Shown in pieces: positions 41,574 to 50,230 of a stretch of DNA of 64,000 nt. The notes under the pieces were generated by a model. The model made no database searches. It was not told the DNA's origin and was given only the letters and a program-made list of their open reading frames with translations. Numbering within the stretch: the stretch's first letter is position 1; each line of letters begins with the position of its first letter. Both the position numbers and the translations under genes were made by a program. The DNA is taken from NCBI RefSeq assembly GCF_042684265.1, contig NZ_JBHULB010000008.1:62001-126000 (forward strand). Direction: 5' to 3'. This stretch comes from Croceitalea marina (GTDB lineage Bacteria; Bacteroidota; Bacteroidia; Flavobacteriales; Flavobacteriaceae).

Positions 41574-44414
41574 ATGAAAAATAGTCTACCGCTTTTATTT
41601 TTCCATTTGTTGATCGTACTTTCTGTGTGTGGTCAAGAACTCTATGAACTGGATCCAAAATACCCCGTGCATGAATTAGGGGACTACCTTAAAGTCTATC
41701 CCGACACCAATGAAGAGGTAACAGCAACCGATATTCTTACCAATACCTCTGGTACTTTTATACCAGGTAACGAACTTCCCCGCTATTTTATGGGACAAGA
41801 AAGACTGTGGGGTGAATTAAACTTTATCGCTGTCGATAGTCTTCAAGGATGGACACTCCATTTTAAAGATATTTTTATTGGCGGTCCAGCTTGGGTAAAG
41901 GGCAATGGAAAAGTAGATGTTTATGCTTTTGCCGACGAACAGCTTTTATTTCATAAAAAAACAGGTCCTGGATATTCAAGAAGTGATAGAGACATTAAAG
42001 AAAACTGGGTGTTAAATAGAATTCGTCTCGATCCTGTGCCGGTAGGTACTCCAGTAACATTAGTATTTCGCGTAAGCGGGAATAACTTTGGGTACCCCCC
42101 ATTTTTTAATCTAAATTTTCGAGGACCGTCTCAGGCCTATTACCACGAAATCAATGAGTTCAACAACGGGTTCTATATTTTTATGCTAGGCGTTACCTTT
42201 ATTATTTTATTGTATCATTTGCTACAATACCTTTATGTTAAGGACACCATTTTTTTATATTTCTCCCTTTGGGTTTTCTTCTGTTTTATGACCTTGTTGA
42301 TGTCTGTAGGCGGGGTACTGGATCACATTTATGAGTACAGTTTTATTTTTTGGTTCTTTTTTTCACAGGGAGTCTATTTCGTGTTTTGGTTTTTTGGGCG
42401 GTCCTTTATTCAGTCCAAAGAAAAGTTCCCTAGATTGGACAAGTGGATACTAGCACTAGCGTCGTTAATGATCCTGTATATGGTCATTGTTATAGCTACA
42501 GTGGTATTTACCTCTATTCAGCCCCGAATGATAGCAGTAGGCGCCTCTAATCACATTATGGTCTTTATCAACTTTCTAGGGTTGGTATTGAGTATTATTA
42601 TCGCCTCACGTAAAGACAATTTTGCGAGGTACTTTGGTATGGGGGCCATCATCGGACTGGTGCTTTTGATAATTGGGAGTGCTTGGTCTGCTGGTTGGAT
42701 CAACTTTCCTGGCTTTGAACCACACTCTTGGGCTATGTTTGCTCAAATAATCATATTCTCTTTCGGGATTGCTTACCGGCGCCAAGTGATTATGAAAGCG
42801 AATAATGAGGCAAAATTAGAAGCCCAATGGAATATTGCCGAAATGAACCGCATGAAAGATCTGGACGATATTAAAACGCGCTTTTTTGCCAATATTAGTC
42901 ATGAGTTCAGAACCCCTCTGACCTTGATTAGTGGTCCTTTAGAGCGCGCCAAGAAAAGTTCGGAGACTGGCTCTGGAGATTCAATACTCCTCCCCAATAA
43001 AGTGTATTCGCTTATAAAGAAGAATACCAACCGATTGCAAATCTTGATCGATCAACTGCTAGACATCGCCAAAATAGAAAGTGGTGCAATTCACTTAAAT
43101 TTGACTCAGGGCAGATTGATCCAATTTATCAAGTCTATCGTATTCTCCTTTGAGAGCGTGGCAGAAGAACAGAGTATTAGTCTGAATTCTAATTTTGCAG
43201 AGGAGTTGGAGAATGCATATTACGACAAAGACAAGCTAGAAAAAATACTCAACAATCTCCTTTCCAATGCCTTTAAATATACTCCTCAAGGCGGAGCTGT
43301 CAATGTAGCGGTAAGTCATACTGAAGAATGTGTATCTATTGAAATAAGCGATACCGGTGCTGGTATGTGTAAGGAAGAAGTCGATCGGATATTTGATCGC
43401 TTTTATCGAGTTGAGGGTAGCGAAGCCAAAGGATCGGGTATCGGTCTAGCGCTAACCAAAGAACTAATCGATCTACAAAATGGGATCATCAGTGTTCACA
43501 GTAGAAAAGGACGGGGCACCTCCATAAAGGTCAGGTTACCGATTACTCCAAACGGATTCCCGGAAAGCGTACTCCTACAAAATAATAAGAGGGATGCATC
43601 ACCCATCAAGTCAGCTCAAACGATTGTGCCACTTAGTGAGAATGGTGCTATGCACACTCCAGTAGATAACCATGAAAACTTAGTATTGATAGTCGAGGAC
43701 AATACAAGTTTGCAGGATTTCATTTTCGAAATTTTAAAAGATCAGTACACCTTGATCACAGCCGATGACGGATTACAAGGCGAGCGAATGGCCTTCGAGC
43801 ATATCCCAGATCTTGTGATAAGTGATGTGATGATGCCTAAAAAAGACGGTTACGAACTTTGTAATAGTTTAAAGAACAATGTAAAGACTAGTCACATTCC
43901 CATTATCATGCTTACGGCCAAAGCTGGAAAGTCCAATAAGCTGGCTGGGCTTATGCAGGGCGCAGATGCCTATCTCACCAAACCCTTTGATGCCGAGGAA
44001 CTCCTAGTCCGAATCAAAAACCTGATTCAAGCTCGCAAGAAAATTTGGGAACAATTTAAATCATTGGACCTTCCACTGATATCTGATCTTGAACTCAAAT
44101 CGGTAGATGATGTGTTTGTACAAAAAGTGGTAAAGACTATTAAGGAAAACCTTGACAACGAGTTACTGTCAGTAGAAGACATAGCCTCCCGAGTTGGATT
44201 TAGTCGGGCGCAATTACATCGCAAACTTAAGGCATTACTTAATAAATCGGCTGGGCAATTAGTTTCTGAGATACGTTTGAATGAAGCTAGAAAAATGCTG
44301 GAAAATAAAGTAGGTTCAGTATCGGAAATTGCCTATTCAGTTGGCTACAGTAATATGTCTTACTTTACGAAGAGCTTTAAAGAGAAGTTCGGACTACTCC
44401 CAAGCAAGGTGTAG
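41574..44414 (+). CDS. Hybrid two-component system protein (7TM sensor, kinase, receiver, AraC output)
   Basis: The start at 41574 is preferred because it gives a clean signal peptide (NSLPLLFFHLLIVLSVCGQ); an ATG 30 bases earlier adds ten residues. The 946-residue chain has a periplasmic 7TMR-DISM-like beta domain and seven membrane helices (about 195-400). A HisKA follows (FFANISHEFRTPLTLI), then HATPase (NNLLSNAFKYTPQGG, GSGIGLALTKEL), a receiver (LIVEDNTSLQDF, VISDVMMPKKDG, YLTKPFDA) and a C-terminal AraC helix-turn-helix (GFSRAQLHRKLKALL, VGYSNMSYFTKSFKEKFG). It senses an envelope signal and acts directly on DNA, probably on the divergent cupin and lipoprotein genes. Confidence 0.9.
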   Translation: MKNSLPLLFFHLLIVLSVCGQELYELDPKYPVHELGDYLKVYPDTNEEVTATDILTNTSGTFIPGNELPRYFMGQERLWGELNFIAVDSLQGWTLHFKDIFIGGPAWVKGNGKVDVYAFADEQLLFHKKTGPGYSRSDRDIKENWVLNRIRLDPVPVGTPVTLVFRVSGNNFGYPPFFNLNFRGPSQAYYHEINEFNNGFYIFMLGVTFIILLYHLLQYLYVKDTIFLYFSLWVFFCFMTLLMSVGGVLDHIYEYSFIFWFFFSQGVYFVFWFFGRSFIQSKEKFPRLDKWILALASLMILYMVIVIATVVFTSIQPRMIAVGASNHIMVFINFLGLVLSIIIASRKDNFARYFGMGAIIGLVLLIIGSAWSAGWINFPGFEPHSWAMFAQIIIFSFGIAYRRQVIMKANNEAKLEAQWNIAEMNRMKDLDDIKTRFFANISHEFRTPLTLISGPLERAKKSSETGSGDSILLPNKVYSLIKKNTNRLQILIDQLLDIAKIESGAIHLNLTQGRLIQFIKSIVFSFESVAEEQSISLNSNFAEELENAYYDKDKLEKILNNLLSNAFKYTPQGGAVNVAVSHTEECVSIEISDTGAGMCKEEVDRIFDRFYRVEGSEAKGSGIGLALTKELIDLQNGIISVHSRKGRGTSIKVRLPITPNGFPESVLLQNNKRDASPIKSAQTIVPLSENGAMHTPVDNHENLVLIVEDNTSLQDFIFEILKDQYTLITADDGLQGERMAFEHIPDLVISDVMMPKKDGYELCNSLKNNVKTSHIPIIMLTAKAGKSNKLAGLMQGADAYLTKPFDAEELLVRIKNLIQARKKIWEQFKSLDLPLISDLELKSVDDVFVQKVVKTIKENLDNELLSVEDIASRVGFSRAQLHRKLKALLNKSAGQLVSEIRLNEARKMLENKVGSVSEIAYSVGYSNMSYFTKSFKEKFGLLPSKV

Positions 44415-44870
44415 TTCTCTATGTCAATCTTTAGTTTCCCAAAAAAATGATGTATTTATAATTTCAGCATAGTCTGGAATTTTTGGTTATTTATTAGAAT
44501 TTCTAAATGTAATAGCAAAATATGATCTTCTTACCATTGAATTTTAACCAGTGATGGACATTTGTCTTTGCCAGCTATACGATGCGGTGTAATACTGTAA
44601 GTTCTTCATATATGATACACTCATCAATACTCTTTAATCTTTACGTCTATAGTTGGGGGTGCGGGTGGTAAATTCTTAAAGGGTTTTTCGGGATGGTTCA
44701 TTCGATTAACATGTGGACGATAGTAATGTTCATGATTTAGACACAATTGAAGTATAAGTCTAAAATTTTCGCTTTTATCGACATACGGCATTGAACAATG
44801 ATGTTTATTGAACTCTAAATACATCAATTAGCTCCAAAACACTACATAAATGGTAAACTTTTGTTAAAAA

Positions 44871-44890
44871 GGGGCGGTTTCGGTGGAGGT
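44871..44890 (+). repeat. Iteron-like pair at the right end of island 2
   Basis: GGGGCGGTTTCGGTGGAGGT has the layout of the other iteron pairs (two G-rich heptamers separated by TTTC) and lies 79 bases before att3. Its motif does not match the GGTGTCA of the island 2 integrase. Confidence 0.4.
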
Positions 44891-44949
44891 AGAAAACAAG
44901 ACAGCTCTTAGCCCCTAAAAACACTAGAAAAATCAGATTTAAGATAGTT

Positions 44950-44962
44950 CCTCTTTCTCCGC
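44950..44962 (+). repeat. attachment-site core copy (att3), junction of islands 2 and 3
   Basis: Exact copy of CCTCTTTCTCCGC, preceded by GATAGTT as at att2. Confidence 0.75.
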
Positions 44963-44983
44963 GAAAAGACCATTAAATGGCAC

Positions 44984-45018
44984 AAAAACCCTGTAAATAT
45001 TTAATTACAGGGTTTTTT
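44984..45018 (+). terminator. Terminator following att3
   Basis: AAAAACCCTGTAA at 44984-44996 pairs with TTACAGGGTTTTTT at 45005-45018. Similar in sequence and place to the hairpin after att2. Confidence 0.7.
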
Positions 45019-45094
45019 ATTTTATAAAATATCCTTTAATGTCAAATAAAGTCAGGTGTACAACGTTGGGGAATCTAGCCAATGGATTTAGAAA

Positions 45095-45769
45095 CTATAA
45101 ATCAGGTTTTTTCCTATAGGTCCTACCAATGGGAACAATAACCTTATTAATGTAGATTCTGTTTCCCTCCGTTGCGCTAATAGCATCTTTGTTTACGATA
45201 AACGAATTATGTACACGAATGAATTGCTTGGGTAATTCTTGCTGGAAATCTGAAATTTTATGAAGTGTAAGCAATTTTTCTGTTTTAGATACTATCTTAC
45301 AATAATTACCCTGTGCTTCAATGTAAAGAATGTCACCCAGTTTTACACGATATTTCTTTTTATCAACTTTGATCTCGACATAATCTTTAGGGGCACAAGT
45401 TGATTTTTCTTTGTCTTGTTTAAACTCCAAAACCTTGTTTACTGCTTTTAGAAAGCGTAGGAAGGAAAAAGGTTTTAATAGGTAATCCGTTATTGGTAAT
45501 TCATAACCTTCCAAAGCAAATTCCTTATAGGCAGTGGTAACAATTATTTTGGGAGGGTTTTTAAGGGTTTTGAGCATATCAAAGCCTGAGAGTTTTGGCA
45601 TATTAATATCCAAAAATAGCAAATCTAATTTCTCGCGTTGTAAAAGTTCTATGGCTTGAAAAGCGTCATAACAATTACCTGCCTTCTCTATGCTGCTAAT
45701 CTCATTGGCAAACTGTTCGATGATTTTATGAGCGATGGGCTCGTCATCAATGATAGCATATCTAATCAT
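45095..45769 (-). CDS. LytTR response regulator
   Basis: The 224-residue protein has a receiver (IDDEPIAHKII, phospho-Asp in LLFLDINMPKLSG, Lys in YLLKPFSF) and a LytTR DNA-binding domain (DILYIEAQGNYCKIV, FIRVHNSFIVN). The start overlaps the kinase stop by 4 bases, so the pair is translationally coupled. The C-terminus (GRTYRKKPDL) is short but complete. Candidate targets are the divergently transcribed hydrolase genes from 46774. Confidence 0.92.
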   Translation of the reverse strand: MIRYAIIDDEPIAHKIIEQFANEISSIEKAGNCYDAFQAIELLQREKLDLLFLDINMPKLSGFDMLKTLKNPPKIIVTTAYKEFALEGYELPITDYLLKPFSFLRFLKAVNKVLEFKQDKEKSTCAPKDYVEIKVDKKKYRVKLGDILYIEAQGNYCKIVSKTEKLLTLHKISDFQQELPKQFIRVHNSFIVNKDAISATEGNRIYINKVIVPIGRTYRKKPDL

Positions 45770-46569
45770 TTTATTGATAATGACATTTTCGCACGATATG
45801 TTGTCGCATTTTCAGTTAAATCTAAACTATGTCGATTTGGATACAGATACTGTAACCTCTTTTTTAGATTCATTAAACCCATACCGTTTAGTTTATTCTC
45901 AATTTTTCTTTCGTAATTATTCTCAACTTCAAAAGTAACAGTATGGCCTTCTTGGAATAAATGAAAGCGTACAAAAGCATTCTTGGCAAGGCTTTCAATA
46001 CCATGTTTAAAGGCATTTTCAACCAGCATTATAAAAAGAAGCGGCGCGACCAATTGAGAGTCATCTTGTACATCTTTTAAAAATTCAATATCTACATTTT
46101 TTTGATATCGTATCTTTTGAATATCTATATATTCTTCAAGATAAGAAATTTCATTTTTGAGGGGGGTTAGGTTCTTTTCTCCCTCATAGATAGTGTAGCG
46201 CATTATCTCGGATAATTTCAAAATGACTTCTGGAGTCTTATCGGATTTTGTCATAGCTAATCCGTAGAGGTTATTGAGCGTATTGAAAAAGAAATGCGGA
46301 TCTATTTTACTTTTTAGCAAGCTCAATTCGGCTTCCGTTTTTTCGTTTTTGAGCAGTCTATAATTTCTTATCAGTTTATAAAACCAAGAAATGGCCGAAT
46401 AGCCCAAAACCGAGAAAAACAATACTTGAAAAATCAAAAAGTAAGTTTCATAAACCGCTTCTGACGATTTTTCGATTTCCTGTTTATAGTATACCATCCC
46501 AATACTGGCGACTATAAGCAAAAGAGTTGCCAAGATTTTTGAGAAGTTTTTTTGGTTTCTTGAAAACAT
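45766..46569 (-). CDS. LytS-type sensor histidine kinase
   Basis: The 267-residue protein has two membrane helices (about 10-27 and 41-62) with almost no external domain, then His_kinase (LLKSKIDPHFFFNTLNNLYGL) and HATPase (LLFIMLVENAFKHGIESL, NKLNGMGLMNLKKRL). The sensing part must be membrane-embedded, as in kinases reacting to membrane stress or lipophilic signals. It is divergent from the serine hydrolase gene with 204 bases between. Confidence 0.9.
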   Translation of the reverse strand: MFSRNQKNFSKILATLLLIVASIGMVYYKQEIEKSSEAVYETYFLIFQVLFFSVLGYSAISWFYKLIRNYRLLKNEKTEAELSLLKSKIDPHFFFNTLNNLYGLAMTKSDKTPEVILKLSEIMRYTIYEGEKNLTPLKNEISYLEEYIDIQKIRYQKNVDIEFLKDVQDDSQLVAPLLFIMLVENAFKHGIESLAKNAFVRFHLFQEGHTVTFEVENNYERKIENKLNGMGLMNLKKRLQYLYPNRHSLDLTENATTYRAKMSLSIK

Positions 46570-46773
46570 CTTGTAAAGATATTTTTATAAATAAAAGACA
46601 ACAAATTATTTGATACACAGCCTATTTTCAGGTATAAAATGTACAAAAACCAACATAGATACCATTGAATATAAAATTGAGGTTGATTACATGAGAATTG
46701 GTTCCGTCAATCATTCTTATTAAAAAATCACTTGTTAAGATTCTAGATTTGAGGAATCTTAAAATTTTATCTA

Positions 46774-47892
46774 ATGAAAACATTAAAGTTTGTTATAATA
46801 ATATCCATACTACTTTGTTCTAAAAACTTAATACCCCAATCATCAGTTCAACCAAAAACCAAATCTATTGATACATTGATGAACACCAATATTCCAGCCA
46901 TTATGGCCAAAGCAAATGTACCGGGCGCCGCAATCGCCATTATTAAAAACGGTCAGGTTATCTATGAAAAAGGGCACGGTCATGCAGATAAAAACAAAGA
47001 AGTAGAAGTAGGACCAACAACAGGTTTCAATATTGGCTCAATCTCAAAACTCTTTACGGCATGGGGTATAATGAACTTGGTCAAAAAAGGGAAGCTCAAC
47101 CTCGATATTCCTGTTGAAACCTATTTGACTCGTTGGAAATTACCTGAATCTGAATTTGACCATAACAAGGTTACCATTAGAGCATTGTTAAGCCATACTG
47201 CTGGGGTATCAGTTCACGGTTATCCAGGCTTTCATCCAAACCACAAACTGCCAAGTCTAGAAGCTTCCCTTACAGGTGAAAATGGTCCGATACGAGAAAA
47301 TGAAGCCGTTAAGTTAATCTTAGAACCACAAACCCAGTTTAAATACTCTGGTGGTGGCTATACTATTTTGCAACTGATCATTGAAGAAGTGACAAGACAG
47401 AAGTTTGAGAATTATATGCAAGAACATGTTCTTCAACCACTTGGTTTGAACGACACGAGCTTTACCATCAATGAAATGATTTTATCAAAATCCGCTAAAC
47501 CGTATGATAAGGACGGAAACGAAATCTATCTGGAACAATTTACTGCAAAAGCAGCAGCTGGACTGCATACCACTCTCAAAGATTTGGCCATTTTCGCGAA
47601 AGCCCAATTCTCCGAGAATCCAGTTCTGTCTCAAGAAACAATAAAAGAAATGATACAACTCATTCCAACGACACAAACAGAAAGAGGTGCCTATGGTTTA
47701 GGGTATGCCATACATAATTTTGGCCCAATCAAAGTTGTTGGTCATGCAGGAACTAATACAGGTTGGGAAGCTGGTTTTATGATGGATTTTAATGACCGAG
47801 ATGGCTTTATTGTCCTTACCAATAGTTCCAATGGGAAAAAAGTAGCAATGAACCTGCTACAGACTTGGGCAAATTGGCGTATGAACAAATAA
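46774..47892 (+). CDS. Beta-lactamase-family serine hydrolase, secreted
   Basis: The 372-residue protein has a signal peptide (FVIIISILLCSKNLIPQ) and a class C beta-lactamase/penicillin-binding-like fold. The catalytic SxxK lies in NIGSISKLFTAW, the Tyr motif in KYSGGGYTILQL and the last box in GHAGTNTGWEAGF. Family members are esterases, D-aminopeptidases or PBPs, so resistance cannot be claimed. First of three co-directional genes. A decayed palindrome copy at 47591-47604 encodes IFAKAQ. Confidence 0.85.
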   Translation: MKTLKFVIIISILLCSKNLIPQSSVQPKTKSIDTLMNTNIPAIMAKANVPGAAIAIIKNGQVIYEKGHGHADKNKEVEVGPTTGFNIGSISKLFTAWGIMNLVKKGKLNLDIPVETYLTRWKLPESEFDHNKVTIRALLSHTAGVSVHGYPGFHPNHKLPSLEASLTGENGPIRENEAVKLILEPQTQFKYSGGGYTILQLIIEEVTRQKFENYMQEHVLQPLGLNDTSFTINEMILSKSAKPYDKDGNEIYLEQFTAKAAAGLHTTLKDLAIFAKAQFSENPVLSQETIKEMIQLIPTTQTERGAYGLGYAIHNFGPIKVVGHAGTNTGWEAGFMMDFNDRDGFIVLTNSSNGKKVAMNLLQTWANWRMNK

Positions 47893-47904
47893 CCAGTATA
47901 GCAT

Positions 47905-48804
47905 ATGTTTAGACAAATCTTTTTTATCTCCTTTTTCTGGGTCTTTTTAGTGTGTAATGCCCAAGAAAATAATTCAATAGTTTCCTATCAAAAAAAGATT
48001 ATTTCAAAACTGACTGGGAAAGAGGTTATTGATGCGGGTATTTACCTTCACCAACGAGCTACTTATAAAGAACGATTTATAACCGCTAACTATCTAGCAA
48101 AAGAACTAAGAAACTTAGGATGGTTTTCTGAGTTGCAGAATTACCGAAAATCTCAGAGCAATTATTTTTTGGACCTGTTCTTTCGACCGAATAGGGGTAA
48201 TAATGTAGTTGGAAAACTCTTGGCTACAGTTACAACTAAAGAATATATTATTTTGGGCGCTCATTACGATTCAGAGAGAAATTCACCAGGCGCTGTTGAC
48301 AATGCTAGCGGTGTTGCACTATGCTTAGCACTTGCGAAAGAATTGAAGCAACTAGAACACAGAAATTATAATGTTTTAATTGTATTTTTTGACCAAGAGG
48401 AAGATGACGAGGTGGGCAGCACGACTTATGTTGAAAGCATTCAGAAAAAAATTCTTGATGTAAATTCCGTCCATATTTTCGATTTGATTGGCTATGATTC
48501 AGATGGAGATTTTGCCCTAACATTACAATCGCCAACACCCTTTTTGGAAGAAATATATAGGAGCGAAGCTGAAGTGCGTAAAATTCCTATTCAAATTATT
48601 AATGGTGCCGGTTCAGACAACAAACCTTTTATGGAAGCAGGTTATCCGACAGTTCATCCATTTGAGGAATTGGACGATAGGACACCTTATTATCACAGTA
48701 GTAAAGATACTTATGAAACCATAAACTTTGGTTTTTTGGCAAACACCACTCAATACATTAAAAGTATTATTACAAAAATTTTGGAAAATGATGAAGATGT
48801 TTAA
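47905..48804 (+). CDS. Secreted M28-family zinc aminopeptidase
   Basis: The 299-residue protein has a signal peptide (IFFISFFWVFLVCNAQ) and the M28 metal ligands in order: GAHYDSE (His, Asp), GAVDNASGVA (Asp), FDQEEDDEVG (Glu pair), FDLIGYDSDGD (Asp) and YYHSSKDTYETI (His). M28 enzymes release N-terminal residues or act as glutaminyl cyclases. The gene follows the serine hydrolase by 12 bases and overlaps the next gene, so the three form an operon likely concerned with peptide processing outside the cytoplasm. Confidence 0.9.
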   Translation: MFRQIFFISFFWVFLVCNAQENNSIVSYQKKIISKLTGKEVIDAGIYLHQRATYKERFITANYLAKELRNLGWFSELQNYRKSQSNYFLDLFFRPNRGNNVVGKLLATVTTKEYIILGAHYDSERNSPGAVDNASGVALCLALAKELKQLEHRNYNVLIVFFDQEEDDEVGSTTYVESIQKKILDVNSVHIFDLIGYDSDGDFALTLQSPTPFLEEIYRSEAEVRKIPIQIINGAGSDNKPFMEAGYPTVHPFEELDDRTPYYHSSKDTYETINFGFLANTTQYIKSIITKILENDEDV

Positions 48805-49186
48805 AGATAAATCAAAGTTGAAACGGATTGTTTTATATCTAAGTTTCTTACCGTTATTAATCCACATTGTACAGCACTTTTTGGCCAAGTCTTACTTTCC
48901 TTTATTATTTGTGCTAACATCTGTAATTCTACTTATTTTTCTGCGGAAACTAAAAATTGTATCCCTGCAACATATCATTAAAACTTGGTCTATCCTTATA
49001 ACAGGGCATGGAATTATTCGTCTTGCCCTGGCGGTATTGGTTTCTTTAGCTGGAAATAGTGTTCCTTCTCAAATTTATTATCAATTAGATTTTTGGTATT
49101 TTTTTATTTCAATAGTCCTCATATTCTTAGGTTTTTGGCTATTAATGAACAGAAAACAATCACCTGAAGAACTTAAAACTAATTAA
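48788..49186 (+). CDS. Small membrane protein of the peptidase operon
   Basis: The start at 48788 (MMKMFKDKSKLK) is chosen over an earlier in-frame ATG at 48728 because it limits the overlap with the M28 gene to 17 bases and puts a basic segment directly before the first helix. The 132-residue product has four hydrophobic helices (YLSFLPLLIHIVQHF; FPLLFVLTSVILLIFL; GIIRLALAVLVSLAG; WYFFISIVLIFLGFWLL). No family is recognised. It might anchor or regulate the neighbouring enzymes. Confidence 0.6.
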   Translation: MMKMFKDKSKLKRIVLYLSFLPLLIHIVQHFLAKSYFPLLFVLTSVILLIFLRKLKIVSLQHIIKTWSILITGHGIIRLALAVLVSLAGNSVPSQIYYQLDFWYFFISIVLIFLGFWLLMNRKQSPEELKTN

Positions 49187-49416
49187 AATGGATTACTTGA
49201 TTTTAGACAAAGTGATTAGTACAAGTAAAACATAATGTATTAAACCAAGCTTAGAAATCCTAATCAACGCACTTAACAAACCTTTATGGTTTTAAGCAAT
49301 TTCGCAAACGTTCTAAACTTGTAACTTTTTTGTTGAAAAGGCAATTTGGTAGGTGTAGAATTTTAATAAGCTTTTAAGTTATATAAATACTATAAAAATG
49401 AAACTTTGAATAGTTA

Positions 49417-49426
49417 CTCTTTCTCC
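49417..49426 (+). repeat. Decayed attachment-site core (att4), outer edge of the island stack
   Basis: CTCTTTCTCC preceded by GAATAGTTA, compared with GATAGTTC before att2 and att3. It has lost the terminal GC and lacks a clear following hairpin. AGGTGTA lies at 49351-49357. Confidence 0.5.
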
Positions 49427-49477
49427 TCAAAAGAGAACCCTCAATGATTGTTGCGATTTTGCTTTTTTGGCTTTAAA

Positions 49478-50179
49478 CTAAATGCCATTTATAAAATGTA
49501 ACAAGGATTTAGGCTTCAAAATTTTGATTCGTTTACCTTGGGTAAATATGAAACCTTCATTTTTCAGTTCGGTCAAAGTTCGTATGCAGGCTTCTTTTGC
49601 AGTACCTACGATATCTGAAATATCATTTCTAGTTAAATAGAGTCCAATAAAACCTTCATCGTCTTTATCAAAACTATTGTTTAAATAAAGTAAAATTTGT
49701 GCTACCCTTTGTTTGACCGTTTTTTGAGAAAGGTCCATAATCATATCATTAGCAAACTTTAACTCGTCCGTCATCTTCAATAAAATTTCTTTCGTAAATT
49801 CTATATTATTGTTGATGCTTTCATTTAGTTTATGTTTTGGAATAAAGCAAACCTCCATATCCTTTAATGCAATTGCAGCTAAGTTTGTTTTTTGATTTGC
49901 TATTACAGACCGTTGCCCTAAAACTTCACCTTTTTTGGCGAGCTTAACTATTTGATCTTTGCCGTTTGCGCTTAATTTAGAAAGTTTAGTGACACCATTT
50001 CGTACACAAAATACGCCATTCAAATTTTCACCTTCAGTAAAAATAGTGTCGCCCTTTTTTATTGACTTTGTTGTCTTGCTATCAGAAATCGCCTTAAGTT
50101 CACTTTTGCTTAGTGCTTTAAGAGAATTCAACTGTCGTATTATACAGTTTTCGCAGCGCCCTTGCTCCAGAGTATCCAT
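49478..50179 (-). CDS. Crp/Fnr-family transcriptional regulator
   Basis: The 233-residue protein has a cyclic-nucleotide-type sensor barrel (KKGDTIFTEGENLNGVFCVRNG) and a C-terminal winged helix (LTRNDISDIVGTAKEACIRTLTEL). The N-terminus has CENCIIRQLNSL, a CxxC resembling Bacteroidota Fnr-like proteins, and two further Cys at about 57 and 113, but the spacing differs from E. coli FNR. A redox or oxygen response is plausible but unproven. It is the first gene beyond the islands. Confidence 0.85.
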   Translation of the reverse strand: MDTLEQGRCENCIIRQLNSLKALSKSELKAISDSKTTKSIKKGDTIFTEGENLNGVFCVRNGVTKLSKLSANGKDQIVKLAKKGEVLGQRSVIANQKTNLAAIALKDMEVCFIPKHKLNESINNNIEFTKEILLKMTDELKFANDMIMDLSQKTVKQRVAQILLYLNNSFDKDDEGFIGLYLTRNDISDIVGTAKEACIRTLTELKNEGFIFTQGKRIKILKPKSLLHFINGI

Positions 50180-50230
50180 AGCTCCAATTTAATATAATTT
50201 TCATGGTATTACGCCCTGATTTTAAATTGT

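Larger units (their letters stand above)
20073..44962 (+). mobile_element. Genomic island 2: defence, HipBA and signalling genes
   Basis: Bounded by att core copies at 20073 and 44950. It carries a second integrase/mobilization module at its left end and mixed cargo. The right-end iterons (GGGGCGG...GGTGGAG at 44871) do not match the left-end GGTGTCA iterons, and internal copies of its noncoding block at 23923 and 30415 show rearrangement. It is therefore probably a composite of at least two former elements. Confidence 0.6.
44415..45094. other. Intergenic stretch spanning the island 2/3 junction
   Basis: 680 bases. The first 430 carry only a doubtful 67-codon frame on the minus strand. The rest holds the iteron-like GGGGCGG/GGTGGAG pair, att3, its terminator, an AATATC-like stretch and AGGTGTA. 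Confidence 0.5.
44950..49430 (+). mobile_element. Genomic island 3 (remnant without integrase)
   Basis: Lies between att3 and a decayed att core (CTCTTTCTCC) near 49417, with AGGTGTA inside both ends (45054 and 49351). It carries five genes and no recombinase. By the stacking logic it is the oldest insertion. Confidence 0.5.

Noticed and set aside
44624..44827. Minus-strand frame of 67 codons between the hybrid regulator and att3
   Set aside because: No recognisable domain, no start signal and unusual His/Pro-rich composition; could be a fragment of a lost gene but cannot be supported.
46774..47892. Antibiotic resistance beta-lactamase
   Set aside because: Only the general serine beta-lactamase-like fold is visible; such secreted hydrolases are mostly esterases or peptidases, and the neighbours point to peptide processing.
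49478..50179. Crp/Fnr gene as regulator belonging to the hydrogenase island
   Set aside because: It lies beyond the outermost att copy, about 30 kb from the hydrogenase, next to core genes, and no Fnr-type site was visible upstream of hupS.
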